From Halomonas eurihalina (GTDB taxonomy: Bacteria; Pseudomonadota; Gammaproteobacteria; Pseudomonadales; Halomonadaceae), in the NCBI RefSeq assembly GCF_008274785.1, contig NZ_VTPU01000006.1:62001-126000 (forward strand): DNA of 64,000 nucleotides, in the 5' to 3' direction. Under the pieces are notes generated by a model that worked only from the letters and a program-made list of their open reading frames with translations, did no database searches and had not been told where the DNA came from. Positions 42,062 through 50,509 of the stretch are shown piece after piece (the stretch's first letter is position 1; each line of letters starts with the position of its first letter). Made by a program: the position numbers and the translations under genes.

Positions 42062-43327
42062 ATGACATTCAAGATATTTCCCCTTGCCGTTCTGTGTGCC
42101 GCTTTGGTCGGCTGCCAGAGCGCCCAGACCCAGGATGCCCGGGCTGAATCTCCCACGACGCAGGAAACCGCCGAGCCGGCCGGTGACGCCTCTGTTTCCG
42201 AGGCGGAGGAGGTCGACTTCGAGACCTGGCTGGCGAGTTTTCGCCGTCAGGCCCGTGGCGAAGGCATTGACGAGGTGACCCTCGAACGGGCCCTCGACGG
42301 GCTGCGCTATCGGCCTCGAGTCATCGAGCTGGATGGCTCCCAGCCGGAGTTCGTGCGGCCGATCTGGGAGTATCTCGATAGCGCTGTGTCGGCATCGCGA
42401 GTCAGCAATGGACGCGAACGCCTGGCCGAATACCGCGACACGGCTCGGCAGATGAGCGAGCGATACGGGGTACCCAGCGAGGTGCTGGTGGCCATCTGGG
42501 GCATCGAGAGCAGCTACGGCGACTATCTCGGTGATTTCTCGACCCTGGAAGCGTTGGCCACACTGGCTTATGACGGTCGCCGCCGTGACTTCGCCAGAGG
42601 TGAGTTGCTTGCCGCACTGCGCATCATCGAGGCCGGCGATATTTCCCCGGAGCGCATGAAAGGCTCCTGGGCCGGTGCCATGGGGCATACCCAGTTCATT
42701 CCCTCGAGTTTTCTGGCCCATGCCGTGGACGGCGATGGCGACGGGCGCCGGGATATCTGGAACAGCATTGCCGATGTGCTGGCATCCACCGCGAACTATC
42801 TCGACGAAGCCGGCTGGCGGGAAGGCGAGCCCTGGGGATCCGAGGTTCGCCTGTCGCAAGACTTCGATTATACCCTGACCGAGCCCGATACTCGTCGCTC
42901 CACCGCCGAGTGGGCGGCGGCCGGGGTCCGGGCCTTGAGTGGCCATGCGCTGCCTGATTTCGCCTCCGCCTCGGTGATCACCCCGGCTGGCGCCCAGGGC
43001 CCGGCCTTCCTGGTCGGCCACAATTTCCGGGTTATCCTGCGTTACAACAATGCCACCAGTTACGCGTTGGCGGTAGCCACGCTGAGCGACGCCATCGCGG
43101 GGCGTGCTGGCATCCAGGGCGAGTGGCCCCGCGAACAGCCGGCCCTGAAGCGCAGCGAGGTACGCGAGATGCAGCAGCTTCTCGATGCCCGGGGCTTCGA
43201 CGTGGGAACTCCTGACGGTATTCTGGGGCCGAATACCCGTCGTGGGCTGCGCGACTTTCAGCGTGAGATCGGTGTGACGCCCGACGGTTTCGCCACCAAG
43301 GCGTTGCTCGACCGCTTGCGTCGCTGA
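42062..43327 (+). CDS. MltB-family lytic murein transglycosylase lipoprotein with peptidoglycan-binding domain
   Basis: 421 aa. A signal peptide with lipobox LVGC (lipidated Cys18) predicts an outer-membrane lipoprotein. A disordered, acidic linker (20-50) precedes the SLT_2/MltB domain, with the catalytic Glu149 in WGIESSYG and GAMGHTQFIPSSF and DGDGRRDIW blocks. The C-terminal 65 residues form a PG_binding_1 domain (REMQQLLDARGFDVGTPDG), absent from E. coli MltB. The enzyme would cleave glycan strands to anhydro-muropeptides, which feed recycling by MurU/AmgK, encoded elsewhere in this window. The ATG at 42062 begins the signal peptide. Confidence 0.92.
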   Translation: MTFKIFPLAVLCAALVGCQSAQTQDARAESPTTQETAEPAGDASVSEAEEVDFETWLASFRRQARGEGIDEVTLERALDGLRYRPRVIELDGSQPEFVRPIWEYLDSAVSASRVSNGRERLAEYRDTARQMSERYGVPSEVLVAIWGIESSYGDYLGDFSTLEALATLAYDGRRRDFARGELLAALRIIEAGDISPERMKGSWAGAMGHTQFIPSSFLAHAVDGDGDGRRDIWNSIADVLASTANYLDEAGWREGEPWGSEVRLSQDFDYTLTEPDTRRSTAEWAAAGVRALSGHALPDFASASVITPAGAQGPAFLVGHNFRVILRYNNATSYALAVATLSDAIAGRAGIQGEWPREQPALKRSEVREMQQLLDARGFDVGTPDGILGPNTRRGLRDFQREIGVTPDGFATKALLDRLRR

Positions 43328-43377
43328 CACGCACGGCATAGATAGTACGTCGTTGTTACGATCAAGGAGAGCCTTTC

Positions 43378-43926
43378 ATGAATGCGATGCTTCGCCCTCT
43401 GCTGTTGCCCTTGGTGTTGTGCTCCTCGTGGGCGATGGCCGCCGATGGGCATGACGCGGATCAGCCGCTTGGCTGGGTGGAGAAGGTCACGCTCGAGCCC
43501 GGGGATGTGGAGATCAAGGCCAAGCTGGACAGCGGTGCGCTGACCTCGTCGCTGGATGCCCGTGACATTGAGGTCTTCGAGAAGGACGACGAGGAGTGGG
43601 TGAGCTTCCGGCTCAAGCTCGAGAACGAGGCCAACGGCGAGCGTTTCTCCGAGCGCCTGGAACGTCCGCTCTATCGCGACCTGACGGTGCGCGGCGCGGG
43701 CGGCCGAGACGAGCGGCCGGTGGTGCTGCTCGAAGTGTGCGTGGGGGATACACGTTACGAGGAGCAGTTCAGCCTGCGCAATCGCGAGGAAATGAATTAC
43801 CCGATGCTGCTGGGCCGTCGCTCCATCGGCCATCTCGGCGTGCTGGACGTGCGCGAGACCTTCACCACCGAGCCGGATTGCGATACCGACTCGCCGCTGG
43901 TGTCGTTTGACCCCGACGAGGAGTGA
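43378..43926 (+). CDS. Exported retropepsin-like protein (PF05618, 'Zn-protease' family)
   Basis: 182 aa with a signal peptide (residues 1-21, ending SWAMA-AD). The family motif IKAKLDSGALTSSLDA around Asp51 resembles the D-S/T-G active site of retropepsin-type aspartic proteases. FSLRNREEMNYPMLLGRRSI is the second family block. This family is annotated as putative ATP-dependent zinc protease, but no ATPase or zinc motif is visible, and the aspartic-protease reading fits better. It follows the lytic transglycosylase by 50 bp, suggesting a periplasmic, possibly cell-wall-related, role. Confidence 0.82.
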   Translation: MNAMLRPLLLPLVLCSSWAMAADGHDADQPLGWVEKVTLEPGDVEIKAKLDSGALTSSLDARDIEVFEKDDEEWVSFRLKLENEANGERFSERLERPLYRDLTVRGAGGRDERPVVLLEVCVGDTRYEEQFSLRNREEMNYPMLLGRRSIGHLGVLDVRETFTTEPDCDTDSPLVSFDPDEE

Positions 43927-43940
43927 GGCCTCGCCATTCT

Positions 43941-44654
43941 TCAGGCAAGGCGTGACAGCAGGGCAGTGACGGCGGTTTCCACCCGCAGGATGCGAGGCCC
44001 CAGGTGCACGCCTTGACATCCTGCCTCGAGGAGCTTGTCGACTTCCCAGGGAATGAAGCCACCCTCAGGGCCGACGACCAGAAGGGTCGGTTCATTGACA
44101 CCGCGTGGGCACGCTGCCGGCATGCCGGGGTGCGCCACCAGCCCGCGGCGAGACGCCAGCAGCTCCGGCAGGCGGTCCTCGACGAAGGGGCGAAAGCCCT
44201 TGGCCAGGGTCACCTCCGGCATCTGGGTGTCCCGGGCCTGCTCCAGGCCCAGCACGAGGTGGTGGCGAATCTTTTCCGCGTCGAGTTCCGGCGATTGCCA
44301 GTAACTCTTTTCCACCCGGCGAGTATTGAGCAGGGTCAGGGATTTCACGCCCAGGGCCGTGGCGTGTTCGAGACTGCGTGCCAGCATGCGTGGGCGAGGA
44401 AGGGCAAGGACAAGATGAACCGGCAACGCCGGTGGTGGCGCTTCCTCGAGGCCGCTGATGTCGAACAGCGCTTCGTCGTTGTGGTACTCGAGCAGGGTGC
44501 CGCGCCCCAGCAGGCCATTTTCGACGCCCAGTGTAAGAGTGTCGCCGGCGCGCGCCCTATGCACGTCCCTGAGATGCGCCAGGCGGCGCGGGTCGCGGAC
44601 CCGGGCCAGACGTCCATTCTCGAGGTCCTCGGGCGAGAGCAGAATCAGATTCAT
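43941..44654 (-). CDS. rsmE: 16S rRNA (uracil1498-N3)-methyltransferase
   Basis: 237 aa. RsmE methylates N3 of U1498 in 16S rRNA using SAM. It is a SPOUT-fold enzyme: the C-terminal knot shows LLVVGPEGGF and LGPRILRVETAVTALL. The N-terminal PUA-like domain holds HLRDVHRARAGD. The ATG at 44654 begins MNLILLSPEDL, the family N-terminus; the frame is open to 44804 without support. It converges on the gene before it (14 bp) and is divergent from phaR. Confidence 0.95.
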   Translation of the reverse strand: MNLILLSPEDLENGRLARVRDPRRLAHLRDVHRARAGDTLTLGVENGLLGRGTLLEYHNDEALFDISGLEEAPPPALPVHLVLALPRPRMLARSLEHATALGVKSLTLLNTRRVEKSYWQSPELDAEKIRHHLVLGLEQARDTQMPEVTLAKGFRPFVEDRLPELLASRRGLVAHPGMPAACPRGVNEPTLLVVGPEGGFIPWEVDKLLEAGCQGVHLGPRILRVETAVTALLSRLA

Positions 44655-44778
44655 GGGTGTCTCGTGGTACCTTGTGAAAAATGAAAGGGACGGCGGGTGC
44701 CTTGCATGGCAGGTGGCGCGGTGCACAATACTCGAATGAAGGGCGATCGCCCAGTCGACAATGACAAGGAGCAGCGCC

Positions 44779-45237
44779 GTGCGCGTGATACGCAAGTATG
44801 CCAATCGTCGGCTCTATGATACCGAACAGAGCCGTTATGTGACGCTCGAGGACCTGCGCAGCCTGGTGCTCGATGAAGTGCCCTTCCGGGTCGAGGACGC
44901 CAAGTCCGGGGAGGACCTGACGCGTACCATTCTGCTGTCGATCATCATCGAGCAGGAGCAGGCCGATGGCGAGGCCGAGGTTTTTTCCAACGATCTGTTG
45001 GCCCAGTTCATCCGCGTCTACGACATGGCCAAGCCGTTGCCCCTGGCGCGTTACCTGGAACAGGGCACCCGACTGATGATGGAGCAGCAGAAGCACGTGC
45101 AGGACCAGTGGCAACAAGCCATGCGACATACTCCCATGGAGCTGATGCGCGAACTGGCCGAGGAGAACATGCGCTTCTGGCAGCAGAATCTCGGTGGTGG
45201 CAGCCGCAACGGACAGGACGATGACGACAAGACGTGA
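44779..45237 (+). CDS. phaR: Polyhydroxyalkanoate synthesis regulator PhaR
   Basis: 152 aa from a GTG start. PhaR represses phasin and PHA genes and binds PHA granules. The N-terminal DNA-binding block is RVIRKYANRRLYDTE with YVTLEDLRSLV, diagnostic for the family; the Gln-rich C-terminal half (residues 95-140) would contact granules. AAGGAG lies 7 nt before the GTG at 44779, while an ATG at 44761 has no site and would place this Shine-Dalgarno inside the gene. PHA storage is common in halomonads; phaC, phaA and phaB are not in this window. Confidence 0.9.
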   Translation: MRVIRKYANRRLYDTEQSRYVTLEDLRSLVLDEVPFRVEDAKSGEDLTRTILLSIIIEQEQADGEAEVFSNDLLAQFIRVYDMAKPLPLARYLEQGTRLMMEQQKHVQDQWQQAMRHTPMELMRELAEENMRFWQQNLGGGSRNGQDDDDKT

Positions 45238-45310
45238 TCGAGCGGCGGTCGAGGCGAGTTTCTGACATAATGCCGCGATGTTTCCCCGAGGTATTGAGGT
45301 AGAGCAGCGG

Positions 45311-46600
45311 ATGAAGGTTCTGATCATCGGCGGCGGTGGCCGCGAACACGCCCTGGCCTGGAAGGTCGCTCAGTCGCCCCGGGTCGAGACCGTCCATGTG
45401 GCCCCGGGCAATGCTGGCACCGCCCGCGAGCCGGGGCTCGAGAATGTGGCGATCGGTGTCGACGACCTGGAAGGACTGGTGGCCTTCGCGCGTGACGAGG
45501 GCATCGAGCTGACGATCGTCGGGCCTGAGGCGCCGCTCGTCGAAGGTGTGGTGGATCGATTCCGCGAGGCTGGCCTGACCATCTTCGGTCCCACCGCCGG
45601 CGCGGCCCAACTCGAGGGCTCCAAGGCCTTCACCAAGGACTTCCTGTCGCGCCATGCGATTCCTTCCGCCGAGTATCGCACCTTTGTCGCGGTGGAGCCG
45701 GCGCTTGATTATCTCGCCGAAAAGGGCGCGCCGATCGTCATCAAGGCCGATGGCCTGGCCGCCGGCAAGGGGGTCATCGTGGCCATGACCGAGGCCGAGG
45801 CCGAGGCGGCGATTCGCGACATGCTTGAGGACAACGCCTTCGGCGATGCCGGTGCTCGCGTGGTGATCGAGGAGTTCCTCGAAGGCGAGGAGGCCAGCTT
45901 CATCGTCATGGTCGATGGCCGGACGGTACTGCCCATGGCCACCAGCCAGGATCACAAGCGCGCCCTCGACGGCGATGTTGGTCCCAATACCGGCGGCATG
46001 GGCGCCTATTCGCCAGCGCCGGTGGTCACTCGGGAGATTCATGAACGGATCATGGCCCGGGTCATCGAGCCCACGGTGAAAGGCATGGCCGAGGAAGGTC
46101 ACCCTTATACCGGTTTTCTCTATGCGGGCCTGATGATCGACGCCGAAGGCAATCCCAAGGTGATCGAGTACAACTGTCGTTTCGGCGATCCCGAGACCCA
46201 GCCGATCATGATGCGCCTGACCTCGGATCTCGCCGAGTTGTGCCTGGCCGGTGCCAGGGGCGAGCTCGAAGGGCTCGCCTGTGACTGGGATGAGCGCGAT
46301 GCCGTGGGCGTGGTGATGGCCGCCGGCGGGTATCCCGGCGACTACCGCAAGGACGATGTCATCACCGGCCTCGAAGCCGCCGAAGCCACCGGCTGCAAGG
46401 TCTTTCATGCCGGTACCCGGTTCGGCGAGGATAACGAGGTGGTCACCGCTGGCGGTCGAGTGCTGTGCGTGACGGCCTTGGGCGAGGGGGTGTCGGCAGC
46501 CAGGAGCCTGGCCTATCGAGGTCTGGCCGAGATTGACTGGCCCGATGCCACCTATCGCCGTGATATTGCCCACCGGGCCATCGGTCGCGGCGACGGCTGA
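45311..46600 (+). CDS. purD: Phosphoribosylamine-glycine ligase
   Basis: 429 aa. PurD joins 5-phosphoribosylamine and glycine with ATP, the second step of purine synthesis. It has the ATP-grasp fold: MKVLIIGGGGREHALAWK opens the N-domain, followed by PIVIKADGLAAGKGVIVA, SQDHKRALDGDVGPNTGGMGAYSP in parts, and EYNCRFGDPETQP with metal ligands. The start at 45311 matches the family. purH is not adjacent, unlike in E. coli. The second purine gene of the window, purL, lies 36 kb away. Confidence 0.97.
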   Translation: MKVLIIGGGGREHALAWKVAQSPRVETVHVAPGNAGTAREPGLENVAIGVDDLEGLVAFARDEGIELTIVGPEAPLVEGVVDRFREAGLTIFGPTAGAAQLEGSKAFTKDFLSRHAIPSAEYRTFVAVEPALDYLAEKGAPIVIKADGLAAGKGVIVAMTEAEAEAAIRDMLEDNAFGDAGARVVIEEFLEGEEASFIVMVDGRTVLPMATSQDHKRALDGDVGPNTGGMGAYSPAPVVTREIHERIMARVIEPTVKGMAEEGHPYTGFLYAGLMIDAEGNPKVIEYNCRFGDPETQPIMMRLTSDLAELCLAGARGELEGLACDWDERDAVGVVMAAGGYPGDYRKDDVITGLEAAEATGCKVFHAGTRFGEDNEVVTAGGRVLCVTALGEGVSAARSLAYRGLAEIDWPDATYRRDIAHRAIGRGDG

Positions 46601-46657
46601 AACGCCTCGCATCGCACGTGACATTCCGTTCGTGAGAACATCTCAGGAGGCCGCAAC

Positions 46658-46747
46658 ATGGAGCGCGTCAGGCTCGAATTTCCCGAGGCAGGCTGCCCAG
46701 TGCCGGTATCTCCAATCCTGGCGGATCGTTTGATGGGGAGTGGCTGA
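46658..46747 (+). CDS. Possible 29-aa peptide translationally coupled to prkB
   Basis: A 29-residue frame starts at an ATG preceded by a perfect AGGAGG at 7 nt spacing (46645-46650), the best ribosome-binding site in the neighbourhood. It ends in TGATG, where the last base of its stop is the first base of the prkB ATG. The peptide has one Cys and several Pro and no recognised family. It may be a leader peptide that couples translation to prkB, or a remnant of a longer gene. Support is from signals only. Confidence 0.4.
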   Translation: MERVRLEFPEAGCPVPVSPILADRLMGSG

Positions 46748-47619
46748 TGTCCCGGGAGTATCCGATCATCGCGGTCACCGGCTCTTCCGGGGCGGGAACC
46801 ACCACCGTGAAACGCACCTTCGAGCGTATGTTCGCCCGCGAAGACGTGCACGCGGCCTTCGTCGACGGCGATGCCTTTCATCGCTATACCCGCCAGGAAC
46901 TGGCGCGCATGTTCCGTGAGGAGCCCGAGCGCAAGGACGAACTCTCGCATTTTGCGGTGGAAGCCAATCTGCTCGACAAGCTTGAGGATCTGTTCCTGGA
47001 GTATGGCGAAAACGGTACCGGCACCTATCGGCATTACATCCATGCCGAGGACAAGTCGATGATCGAGGCCGGCTATCAAGTCGGCACTTTCACCGAATGG
47101 CAATCGCTTTCTTCGGGGACCGACCTGCTGTTCTACGAAGGGCTGCACGGCGGCCTGGTCACCGCCGAGCATGACATCGCCCGCCACGTCGACCTGCTGG
47201 TCGGCGTAGCGCCGACCATGAACCTGGAATGGATCCAGAAGATCGATCGTGACATCCAGGCCCGGGGCTACACCCAGGAAGCGGTGATCGACACCATTCT
47301 GGGGCGCATGGATGACTATGTGCGTTATATCCTGCCCCAGTTCTCGAGGACCCATATCAATTTCCAGCGCGTGCCCACGGTGGATACCTCCAACCCTTTC
47401 GAGGTGCAGGACATCCCCACGGATGCCGAGTCCTTCGTGGTGATCCGCTTCCGCGACCCCGCTACGGTGGACTTCCCGTATCTGCTGGCGATGATCCAGG
47501 ACTCCTTCATGAGCCGCCCCCACACCCTGGTGGTGCCCGGGTCGCGCCTGTCGCTGGCCATGGAGCTGATCCTGGCTCCTCTGGTGCGACACCTGCTGGC
47601 TCAGCGGCGTTTTCGCTGA
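46747..47619 (+). CDS. prkB: Phosphoribulokinase-family protein
   Basis: 290 aa, the length of E. coli PrkB and of class I phosphoribulokinases. The P-loop GSSGAGTTT is at residues 12-20, DGDAFHRYTR follows near 38, and HIHAED-type residues (RHYIHAEDKSMIEAG) form the substrate region. Calvin-cycle PRK makes ribulose 1,5-bisphosphate, but no Rubisco gene is present here and heterotrophs carry this gene with unknown function. It lies 33 bp upstream of the LacI-family regulator of the adjoining pentitol locus, a suggestive but unproven link to ribulose 5-phosphate metabolism. Confidence 0.9.
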   Translation: MSREYPIIAVTGSSGAGTTTVKRTFERMFAREDVHAAFVDGDAFHRYTRQELARMFREEPERKDELSHFAVEANLLDKLEDLFLEYGENGTGTYRHYIHAEDKSMIEAGYQVGTFTEWQSLSSGTDLLFYEGLHGGLVTAEHDIARHVDLLVGVAPTMNLEWIQKIDRDIQARGYTQEAVIDTILGRMDDYVRYILPQFSRTHINFQRVPTVDTSNPFEVQDIPTDAESFVVIRFRDPATVDFPYLLAMIQDSFMSRPHTLVVPGSRLSLAMELILAPLVRHLLAQRRFR

Positions 47620-47651
47620 GCGGCGTCGAAGACCGGAGCCAGGTAAGCAAC

Positions 47652-48650
47652 ATGGCAAGACGCAGCAAGGTCACCATCAACGACATCGCCAGACATGTGG
47701 GCATGACCAACATGACGGTGTCGCGGGCCTTCCAGGACCCCGATAAGGTCAAGCCGGAGACGCGGGAGAAGATTCTGGCCTCGGCCCGGGAACTGGGCTA
47801 TGTGCCGAATGCCTTTGCCAGTCATCTCAGGAGCCGCAAGAACCGTCTCATTGGCCTGGTGACGGCCAGTGTCGATAATCCCTTCTACAGCGAAGTCATC
47901 AAGGCGATTTCCCGGGCGGCCGAACAGCATGACTATACGATCATGCTGATCGACACTGATGGTTCGCCGGAACGTGAAGAGGTGGCGATCGAGACCTTGC
48001 TCAGCTATCAGGTCGCCGGTGTCATCCTCTCCCCGGTTTCCGATGACGCGGCGTACCAGCCCGCCTATCTCGATCGCCTGCGGGCCGCCAAGTTACCGGT
48101 GGTCATGCTCGATCGTATCCTGGATGTGGAGGATTTCAGCCGGGTAGTGCTGGATAATCGCCTGGCCGGCCGTCTGGTGGGTGAGGCGCTGGTGAAGGAG
48201 AGTATTCGCCAGGTACTGGTGTTGACCGGCCCGCGGGGCTCGCGGATCACGCAGCATCGTTTGTCCGGCCTCAAGGAGGCTTATGATAGTGCGGGTGTCC
48301 CATTGATGCTGGAACAGCGGTCAGGCGATTACACCCTGCAGCCTGCTTATCGCGACATGGCGGACTTCCTGCGTCAAAGCAGGGCCCCCGAGGCTGTGTT
48401 CGGCTTCAACCAGTTGATCACCCTGGGGGCAATGCGAGCCCTGCACGATGCTCATGTGTCGAGGGACGATGTCCTCGTGGCAGGGATCGATCGACTGCCT
48501 TACGCCGACATCTTTGATGTGTCGGTACCCTGTGCGGTACACGATACCTACCGGGCAGGACATGAGGCCTTTCACCTGCTCTTCGAACAGATCAAGGATC
48601 CCACGGTGGCGGGTCGCGAGGTCGTTATCTCGGCTTCCTTGATGCACTAG
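47652..48650 (+). CDS. LacI-family transcriptional regulator, probable pentitol locus repressor
   Basis: 332 aa. An N-terminal helix-turn-helix (about 8-27: INDIARHVGMTNMTVSRAFQ) is followed by the hinge helix (FASHLRSRKNRLIGLV) and a periplasmic-binding-protein-like effector domain. The NMTVSRAF reading helix is typical of GntR/RbsR-like members. It converges on the pentitol operon. Two LacI-type palindromes of the type this family binds (core TGTTGACGTCAACA) lie at the promoters of that operon and of the ribitol dehydrogenase gene; they are its probable sites. It lacks such a site itself and may be cotranscribed with prkB. Confidence 0.9.
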   Translation: MARRSKVTINDIARHVGMTNMTVSRAFQDPDKVKPETREKILASARELGYVPNAFASHLRSRKNRLIGLVTASVDNPFYSEVIKAISRAAEQHDYTIMLIDTDGSPEREEVAIETLLSYQVAGVILSPVSDDAAYQPAYLDRLRAAKLPVVMLDRILDVEDFSRVVLDNRLAGRLVGEALVKESIRQVLVLTGPRGSRITQHRLSGLKEAYDSAGVPLMLEQRSGDYTLQPAYRDMADFLRQSRAPEAVFGFNQLITLGAMRALHDAHVSRDDVLVAGIDRLPYADIFDVSVPCAVHDTYRAGHEAFHLLFEQIKDPTVAGREVVISASLMH

Positions 48651-48745
48651 TGCTTCTTTCGTCATTTGGCACCCTTGCCTCCGGTGCTCATCATCGCGGC
48701 GAGTCGGGGCCGGGCATGCCCGGAAGGTGCTGGACGCTCGATGTA

Positions 48746-49699
48746 TCAGAAAGATGCCAGACGGTCGGCGATCCTTGCCTCCAGGGATTCTTGATCCGCG
48801 TCGAAACGTCGAATGCCCTCGGCCAGCTTGTCGTTGGCCATGGGATCCTGATTGTGACGCCAACGGAAGGCGGATTCCGTGAGCGGGGACGGACGGGGGC
48901 CACCACCGCGTGCCAGAAGCATCCTGGGAGTGACGGTACCCGGCGTGGTGGCGAGTTCCTCAAGCAATGGTGGTGCGATCGTCAACCGTGGACATCCCGC
49001 CAGAGCCAGCACCTGGCCAGTGTTGCGGAAGCTGGCTCCCATGACCACAGTGTCGTAGCCGCCCTGGGTGGCCCGTTGACAGACGCCACGCACGAACTGT
49101 ACGCCGGGGTCGGTGTCGGGAGTGAAGTCCCGGCCAGTATCTTTCTTGTACCAGTCCGAGACCCGCCCGACGAAGGGCGAGATCAGGAAGACGCCGGCAT
49201 CGAAACAGGCCTGAGCCTGAGCGTCGCTGAACAACAGGGTCAGGTTGCAGTTGATGCCTTCTCTTTCCAGTACCTCGGCGGCGCGAATACCTTCCCAGGT
49301 CGAGGCGAGTTTGATCAGTACACGATCTCTGGAAACGCCATGCTGCTCATAGAGTTCCATCAACTCGTGAGCCCTGTGGATACTGGCTTGAGTATCAAAG
49401 GATAGCCGGGCGGCCACTTCGGTGGACACACGGCCGGGTATCACCTTGGCGATCTCGCTTCCCATGGCCACGGAGAGTCGGTCCACGGCATGTTCTTCCC
49501 GGTGATCGCAGGCCTCGGCCTTGACCACAGCGAGTTCCTGATCGATCAACGACTGGTAGCCCGTCAAGTCGAAGGCCTTGAGAATCAGCGAGGGATTGGT
49601 GGTGGCGTCGTGGGGCTGGTAGCGCCGGATGGCATCCAGGTCTCCAGTATCGGCGACGACCAGGGAGTGCCGACGAAGTGCGTCGAGGCGATGTGTCAT
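48746..49699 (-). CDS. tal: Transaldolase
   Basis: 317 aa, same length as E. coli TalB. Transaldolase moves dihydroxyacetone between sedoheptulose 7-phosphate and glyceraldehyde 3-phosphate. The Schiff-base lysine is Lys130 in [22 protein letters not shown] and [14 protein letters not shown] are typical. It is the last gene of the leftward polyol operon (78 bp after the SDR), so it probably serves to drain the pentose phosphates made there. A separate housekeeping copy elsewhere is likely. Confidence 0.94.
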   Translation of the reverse strand: MTHRLDALRRHSLVVADTGDLDAIRRYQPHDATTNPSLILKAFDLTGYQSLIDQELAVVKAEACDHREEHAVDRLSVAMGSEIAKVIPGRVSTEVAARLSFDTQASIHRAHELMELYEQHGVSRDRVLIKLASTWEGIRAAEVLEREGINCNLTLLFSDAQAQACFDAGVFLISPFVGRVSDWYKKDTGRDFTPDTDPGVQFVRGVCQRATQGGYDTVVMGASFRNTGQVLALAGCPRLTIAPPLLEELATTPGTVTPRMLLARGGGPRPSPLTESAFRWRHNQDPMANDKLAEGIRRFDADQESLEARIADRLASF

Positions 49700-49777
49700 G
49701 GAATACCCTGCTCGAGTGAGTGATGGACCGCTTGGGCCTGGGGAGCCGCTGAGGCATGGCCGTCAGGCACGAGGCGA

Positions 49778-50509
49778 TTAATGGGAGGTGAAGCCACCGT
49801 CGACCGGCAGGCAGGCGCCGCTGACCATCGACGCGGCCTGACTCAGCAGGAAAGCCACCGGCAGAGCGACTTCCCGGGGAGTGGCGAAGCGTCCCAGGGG
49901 GATGGCGGCCAGCATTGGATCGCGCTTGGCAGGGTCCGACCAGGCGCGTTCTGCCATGGGAGTCAGGGTCACCGTCGGATTGACGCTGTTGACGCGGATG
50001 CCCTTGGGACCAAGCTCGAGGCAAAGCACTCGGGTCATGGCATCCATGGCCGCCTTGGATGCGCAATAGCCCAAATGGTCTGGCAGGGCGGCCATGGCCG
50101 CCTGACTGGAGACGTTGACGATACTGCCCTGGCGGCCGTGCGCGAGCATGTGGCGAGCTGCCTCCCGCGCTACCACAGCGCTTGCGGTCACGTTGGTGGT
50201 CATGATCCGCTCGAGATCCTTGGCCTTGACGTCGAGGACACTGTCGAGAATCGAGATGCCGGCACAATTGACCAGTCCATTCAGGGCGGGCATGTCGGTG
50301 AAAGCCATGGAGACGGCGGTTTCGTCGGTGATGTCGATGGCCAGGGTGTGGGCTCCCAACTCTTGTTCGAGTTCGGCAAGCTTGTCCCGGTTGCGACCGA
50401 ACAGCACCAGGTCGGCGCCGAGCTCGGCGAGGGTCCGGGCGATGTCGAGACCGATGCCACTGGTCGCCCCCGTGACGAGAATGCGGTGGTTCTGGAGTTC
50501 GAAATTCAT
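49778..50509 (-). CDS. SDR oxidoreductase, L-xylulose reductase (DCXR)-like
   Basis: 243 aa short-chain dehydrogenase. The cofactor motif is TGATSGIG (13-20); the catalytic residues are Ser134/135, Tyr148 and Lys152. It matches dicarbonyl/L-xylulose reductase through IVNVSSQ, LELGPKGIRVNSVNPT, AWSDPAKR, IPLGRFA and LPVDGGF. DCXR interconverts L-xylulose and xylitol with NADP(H). In this operon it would oxidise a pentitol or reduce a ketopentose; D-arabinitol dehydrogenase activity is an alternative. The start overlaps the kinase stop in ATGA, so translation is coupled. Confidence 0.88.
   Translation of the reverse strand: MNFELQNHRILVTGATSGIGLDIARTLAELGADLVLFGRNRDKLAELEQELGAHTLAIDITDETAVSMAFTDMPALNGLVNCAGISILDSVLDVKAKDLERIMTTNVTASAVVAREAARHMLAHGRQGSIVNVSSQAAMAALPDHLGYCASKAAMDAMTRVLCLELGPKGIRVNSVNPTVTLTPMAERAWSDPAKRDPMLAAIPLGRFATPREVALPVAFLLSQAASMVSGACLPVDGGFTSH

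Noticed and set aside
46747..47619. Calvin-cycle function for the phosphoribulokinase homologue
   Set aside because: No Rubisco or other Calvin-cycle gene is present in the window, and this family is common in heterotrophs.
48710..48723. CCGGGCATGCCCGG palindrome between the LacI gene and tal as an operator or terminator
   Set aside because: It lies between convergent genes, has no T-run and does not resemble the locus operators.
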